This document shows, piece by piece, positions 61,089 to 64,000 of a stretch of DNA of 64,000 bases. Source of the DNA: Cetobacterium_A somerae (GTDB lineage Bacteria > Fusobacteriota > Fusobacteriia > Fusobacteriales > Fusobacteriaceae). Below the pieces are notes generated by a model. It was not told where the DNA came from and did not search any database. It saw nothing but the letters and a program-made list of their open reading frames with translations. A program made the translations under genes and the position numbers. The DNA lies in NCBI RefSeq assembly GCF_044784365.2, contig NZ_CP173070.2; one strand, written 5' to 3'. Every line of letters begins with the position of its first letter. The first letter of the stretch is position 1.

Positions 61089-61963
61089 TAACCTAGTTTT
61101 TTTTGAATTCTATGGTTGTTATACCAGCCTTCTATATATTTAAATAAAGACTTTTTAGTTTCTTCAAAAGTCTTTGGTTTACTTTGATAAATTAACTCTT
61201 TCTTTAAAACTGAATGAAAAGATTCTATAGGAGCGTTATCATAAGGATTACCCTTTCTTGAATAAGAAAGGGTTGCACCTAAATCTTTAACCTTTGCTAC
61301 ATAATCTTTACTCGTATACTGCGATCCTTGATCTGTATGGATAATACAGCCTGTAAGATCACTGTTTAAATTAAGTTTAGAAAGAGCTTTTAAAACGATA
61401 TCTGTTGTCATTGTTGTGGAGTAGTCCCAACCTTTAATTTCGTTCGTATGTAAATCCATAAATGAAGCTAAATATGTCCAACCAAAATCTTTTGTGTAAA
61501 TATATGTGATATCCCCTACTATTTTCTCGTTTGTTGAGGTAGTTGAAAAATCCTGTTTTAAAAGATTACTCGCAGGTGCTTCAACTTTTGATTTAATTGT
61601 CTGGGGCTTGTACTTTTTTCTAGTAATAGATGAAAGACCTAATGCTCTCATAATTCTTTGAACTAGCTTGATACTCGCGGGATAACCCTCACGATTAAGT
61701 ATTACATGTATTTTAGGAGCCCCATAAATTTTAGAATTTTCCTCATAAATTCTTTTGATTTGAGAAGATAGTAATTCATATCTCTCTTGAGTTTTAGTAG
61801 TAGTTTTATTGAGATTAAAGTAGTAAGTAGCTCTACTAATTTTAAAAATTTTACACATTTTTTCTTGGCTGTATTTAGGTTTTAATTGCTTGATAAGGTC
61901 AGTTATCTTAGTATCATCTAGTTTTTCGCGAATATTGTCAAAGCCTTTTTTAGAATAGCACAC
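61089..61963 (-). pseudogene. IS3-family OrfB, copy 2, truncated C-terminus
   Basis: Identical to the OrfB at 4152-5063 up to NHRIQKKLGY, where the IS256-type element replaces the last 11 residues (LSPANYQKQVA) with a few foreign ones (ESSSNFV in the present frame). The DDE residues are retained, but the natural end of the protein is lost; activity doubtful. Confidence 0.85.
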
Positions 61964-62187
61964 TCTTCTTTAGCGGCAGCTAGTTCTTTTTGAAGCTTTC
62001 TAAAGTCATCAAGAGTGATAACCTCATCACTTTGGGTATTGATATTACTATATTTTTTTCTCCAAAGAATAAGATTGGATGAAGACACACCATATTCACG
62101 AGATACCTCTTTAAGAGACTGACCATTTAAAATTAAATTAACAAGAGTTTTTTTAAACTCTTCATCATAAGTTTTTCGTTTAGACAT
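61918..62187 (-). CDS. IS3-family OrfA, copy 2
   Basis: 89 residues, identical to the OrfA at 5018-5287, with the same A6G slippery run in the overlap with orfB. HTH domain and leucine-zipper-like helix intact. Its operon partner orfB is truncated by the IS256-type insertion, so the element probably moves only with help from copy 1. Confidence 0.92.
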   Translation of the reverse strand: MSKRKTYDEEFKKTLVNLILNGQSLKEVSREYGVSSSNLILWRKKYSNINTQSDEVITLDDFRKLQKELAAAKEECAILKKALTIFAKN

Positions 62188-62257
62188 AAAATCACTTCCT
62201 TCAAGGTTTAGTTTACATGATTTGTTATTTTATGTCTACAAACTTATTCTAACACCA

Positions 62258-63056
62258 GTTTTTGTTCGGCATGATTACTAATGGATATCTTTTGAATAAT
62301 AAACTTTGTGAAACATTAAAAAAATTAAATATAAACAATATTCAAATTACTTTAGATGGAGAGCCTAAAGTTCATAATGCTAGAAGGAAATTAAGAAATG
62401 GCAATCAAGATACTTTTAATGTTATTTTAGAAAATTTGAAAATTGCTAAAAAAGAAAATTTAAATGTTAATATTAGAATAAATATAGATACAAATAATTT
62501 CATAAGTAGCGAAAGATTGTTAAAAATATTGCAAGATAACGATTTAAATAACTTTAATATTGATTTAGGATATATTGAAAACTTTAATGATTTAAATTGT
62601 TCGAATATAATCAAAAAGAAAGATTTTTTTAACTATCGTTTGAATTTTAATAATAAACTTTTGAAATATGGATTTAAAAATTCAAATCTTTATCCTAAAC
62701 AAAATATACTATTTTGTGGAGCATACTCTGAACAATCTTTCGTTATAAATTGGAATGGTGATATTTATAAATGTTGGAGTGATATTGGAAATAAAAAAAG
62801 TTCAATAGGAAATATTAATATTAACAATTTAAAAATTTTAGAAAATAAAAAATATGATTTAAATTATATTTTTCAAAGTGAATGTTCTAGTTGTAATATT
62901 TTGCCTATTTGTTCAGGAGGGTGTCCTCATTTGTATTTAAAAGAAAATGATAGAAACTGTTCAATTTATAAATTTAAGCTTAAAGAAATATTGCAGGAAC
63001 AGATTTTAAAATCAGAGAAGGAGGTAAAAAATGGAAGTTATAATAATGGGAAATGA
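62258..63056 (+). pseudogene. Radical SAM/SPASM peptide maturase, 3' part
   Basis: Continues the enzyme: FGMITNGYLLNNKLCETLKKLN, then ITLDGEPKVHNARRKLRNGNQDTFN, typical of the radical SAM barrel after the GGE motif. The C-terminal SPASM domain has cysteines in ILFCGAYSE, GDIYKCWSDIG, ECSSCNILPICSGGCPHLYL and RNCSIYK, enough for two auxiliary iron-sulfur clusters. Such enzymes install thioether or other crosslinks on peptides. The gene overlaps the peptide gene by 26 nt (63031-63056). Without the insertion the whole protein is 434 residues. Confidence 0.85.
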
Positions 63057-63177
63057 TTTTTTTGAAGAAGAATTAAATTTATCAGAATTTTTAGAATGCA
63101 CAGCTGATTGCTCGTCATTTTGTATTGACTGTACTTTGGGCTGGAATATTAATCTTGAAAAGGAGGCCAAAAATTGA
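63031..63177 (+). CDS. Cys-rich RiPP precursor-like peptide (48 aa)
   Basis: Too short for most gene finders, but well supported: a strong GAGAAGGAGG RBS at 63015-63024 and correct spacing to ATG 63031. Its start is translationally coupled inside the maturase gene, and its stop overlaps the next start by 4 nt. Sequence: an acidic leader-like part (GNDFFEEELNLSEFLE) and a core with four cysteines, CTADCSSFCIDC, i.e. C-X3-C-X3-C-X2-C, then TLGWNINLEKEAKN. The acidic leader and Cys-dense core next to a SPASM maturase fit a sactipeptide/ranthipeptide-type substrate. No similarity to a named peptide is claimed. Confidence 0.7.
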   Translation: MEVIIMGNDFFEEELNLSEFLECTADCSSFCIDCTLGWNINLEKEAKN

Positions 63178-63785
63178 ATAATACTTATACCGAAAAGATT
63201 ATTATGAATAGTTTTCAAGGTAATGGTAATCTAATTTTTTTAAAAGGATTAAATATCAATACTCTTGAAATTAAAGGTAAGTTAACTGTTTTAGATGATT
63301 GTAATTTTGAAAAATTTGTTTTTTCTGGAAAAGCAGAGGTAGGAAATCTGTTAGGAAATACACTCCAACTTCATGGATCTATCGTTGGAAAAAATATATC
63401 TGCTGAAAATATTGATATATTTGGAGAGTTTAATTTAGAATCTATTCTTGGAAAAAATATAAATATAAAAGGTGGAAATGGACATATTAATTCTATAAAA
63501 GGAGATTCTATTTCGATTTTGGGTGCAAGTGAAGAAGATAAAAGAAATGCAATAAATGGAATTGATAACATTTTTAAAGAGAGTTTTTTTAAAAAAATTA
63601 GTGAATATATTAATTTCGATAAGTTAAAAGAGCATATGAATTCTGAAGATTCCTATATATATATTGATAAAATTGTAGGAAGAGATATAAAGTTAAAAAA
63701 TGTAATAGCTAATTATGTGGAAGGTACAAATATAGAAATATTAGAAGGATGTAAAATTAAAGTTTTAAATAAAAATAATATATAA
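63174..63785 (+). CDS. Bactofilin-like / polymer-forming beta-helix protein
   Basis: 203 residues starting at TTG 63174 with AAGGAGG, overlapping the peptide stop (TTGA). Repeating short beta-strands with regularly spaced hydrophobics and Gly/Asn turns: NTLEIKGKLTVLDDCNFEKFVF, then GKAEVGNLLGNTLQLHGSIVG, KNISAENIDIFGEFNLESIL, GKNINIKGGNGHINSIKGDS. After a helical insertion (residues about 112-150) strands resume (IYIDKIVGRDIKLKNVIANYV). This reads as a right-handed beta-helix of bactofilin type. No signal peptide. Its tight coupling to the Cys-peptide suggests a scaffold or partner for the modified peptide. Confidence 0.65.
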   Translation: MNNTYTEKIIMNSFQGNGNLIFLKGLNINTLEIKGKLTVLDDCNFEKFVFSGKAEVGNLLGNTLQLHGSIVGKNISAENIDIFGEFNLESILGKNINIKGGNGHINSIKGDSISILGASEEDKRNAINGIDNIFKESFFKKISEYINFDKLKEHMNSEDSYIYIDKIVGRDIKLKNVIANYVEGTNIEILEGCKIKVLNKNNI

Positions 63786-64000
63786 AATCGTTCCCTAATG
63801 AGTTTAATTAAGTTAGTTTAATAGTTTTATGAAAATTAAAGATGTATTAGAAGCTAAAGAGTCAGCTCAAAAACAGAAGTAAAAAAAATTTATACAAAAA
63901 ATATTGAAAAATTTGAACTCAAGGAATAAAAATAGTATAATAAAATTAAAACTCAAAGTTGTGAATATCACAAAATACCGCAGGTGTAGTGCGGGTGAAT
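63786..64000. other. 3' flank of the RiPP-like cluster
   Basis: Only very short frames (for example MKIKDVLEAKESAQKQK at 63829), no RBS-supported gene. The last 40 bases contain CCGCAGGTGTAGTGCGGG, an imperfect hairpin that may begin another structured region beyond the window. Confidence 0.35.

Larger units (their letters stand above)
59525..62257 (-). mobile_element. IS3-family element copy 2, itself interrupted by an IS256-family element
   Basis: Ends TGGTATTA (59525) and TAACACCA (62257) as in copy 1. Target duplication GTT at 59522-59524 and 62258-62260, so this insertion is clean. The element is split between 59606 and 61088; both parts otherwise match 4115-5357 almost base for base. 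Confidence 0.93.

Noticed and set aside
63829..63882. 17-codon frame MKIKDVLEAKESAQKQK as a second peptide precursor
   Set aside because: No RBS, no cysteine, and outside the coupled operon; too little evidence.

Overview
The window is very AT-rich. It encodes a diderm cell envelope (usher-like outer-membrane protein with periplasmic pilus chaperones) and a TrbC/VirB-type conjugation system, with codon use strongly biased to A/T. This fits a member of the Fusobacteriota (Fusobacterium/Cetobacterium-like). That assignment is inferred from composition and gene content; no rRNA, tRNA or ribosomal protein gene is present to fix it.

Layout. (1) 1-13.9 kb looks like ordinary host DNA. A chaperone-usher-type fimbrial operon on the minus strand is headed by a cyclic-di-GMP-I (GEMM-I) riboswitch. 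Next come a GGDEF diguanylate cyclase, two tandem SigH-like sigma factors, polyphosphate kinase, AdoMet decarboxylase and a peptide-binding lipoprotein. (2) 13.9-16.9 kb is a junction zone with a flavodoxin-fold protein, HU, and debris (TnpB, IS256-type transposase, a second ParB-like fragment). (3) 16.9-41.0 kb is a conjugative plasmid backbone: ParB-like/ParA/Rep with 22-bp iterons, a MobA/MobL relaxase beside a recognisable oriT, then a collinear tra/trb operon (VirB1, TraD-like, TrbC, TrbF, TrbG, TrbI, TraG/VirD4, TrbB, TrbD, TrbE, TrbJ, TrbL, TraF, a RadC-ArdC fusion, and a TopB/TraE topoisomerase). The window may be part of a large plasmid, or of a chromosome carrying an integrated plasmid; the sequence does not decide this. 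(4) 41.7-44.5 kb holds a group II intron with an HNH-bearing maturase. (5) 44.9-49.05 kb is a three-gene DUF262/AAA-ATPase/HNH operon that looks like a Septu-related defence cassette. It is enclosed by an approximately 93-bp inverted repeat and carries GC-rich structured DNA at both ends. (6) 49-58.9 kb is a scrambled accessory region: a LysR gene with one amber stop, a truncated DeoR/WYL-type regulator, a DUF1016 nuclease, two IS21-type elements, broken IS21 copies and a decayed copy of the topoisomerase gene. (7) 59.0-63.8 kb is a RiPP-like cluster: a radical SAM/SPASM maturase, a 48-residue Cys-rich precursor-like peptide and a bactofilin-like beta-helix protein. The maturase is split by an IS3-family element, which was itself hit by an IS256-family element. 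Removing the insertion and one copy of its 3-bp target repeat restores a 434-codon open frame exactly.

How parts work together. The riboswitch ties fimbria production to cyclic-di-GMP, with a cyclase gene a few kb away. The relaxase, oriT, coupling protein and Trb proteins form one transfer machine. The topoisomerase and RadC-ArdC proteins probably support the incoming single strand. The two most interesting accessory systems are the inverted-repeat-flanked DUF262-ATPase-HNH cassette and the radical SAM/Cys-peptide/bactofilin-like cluster.
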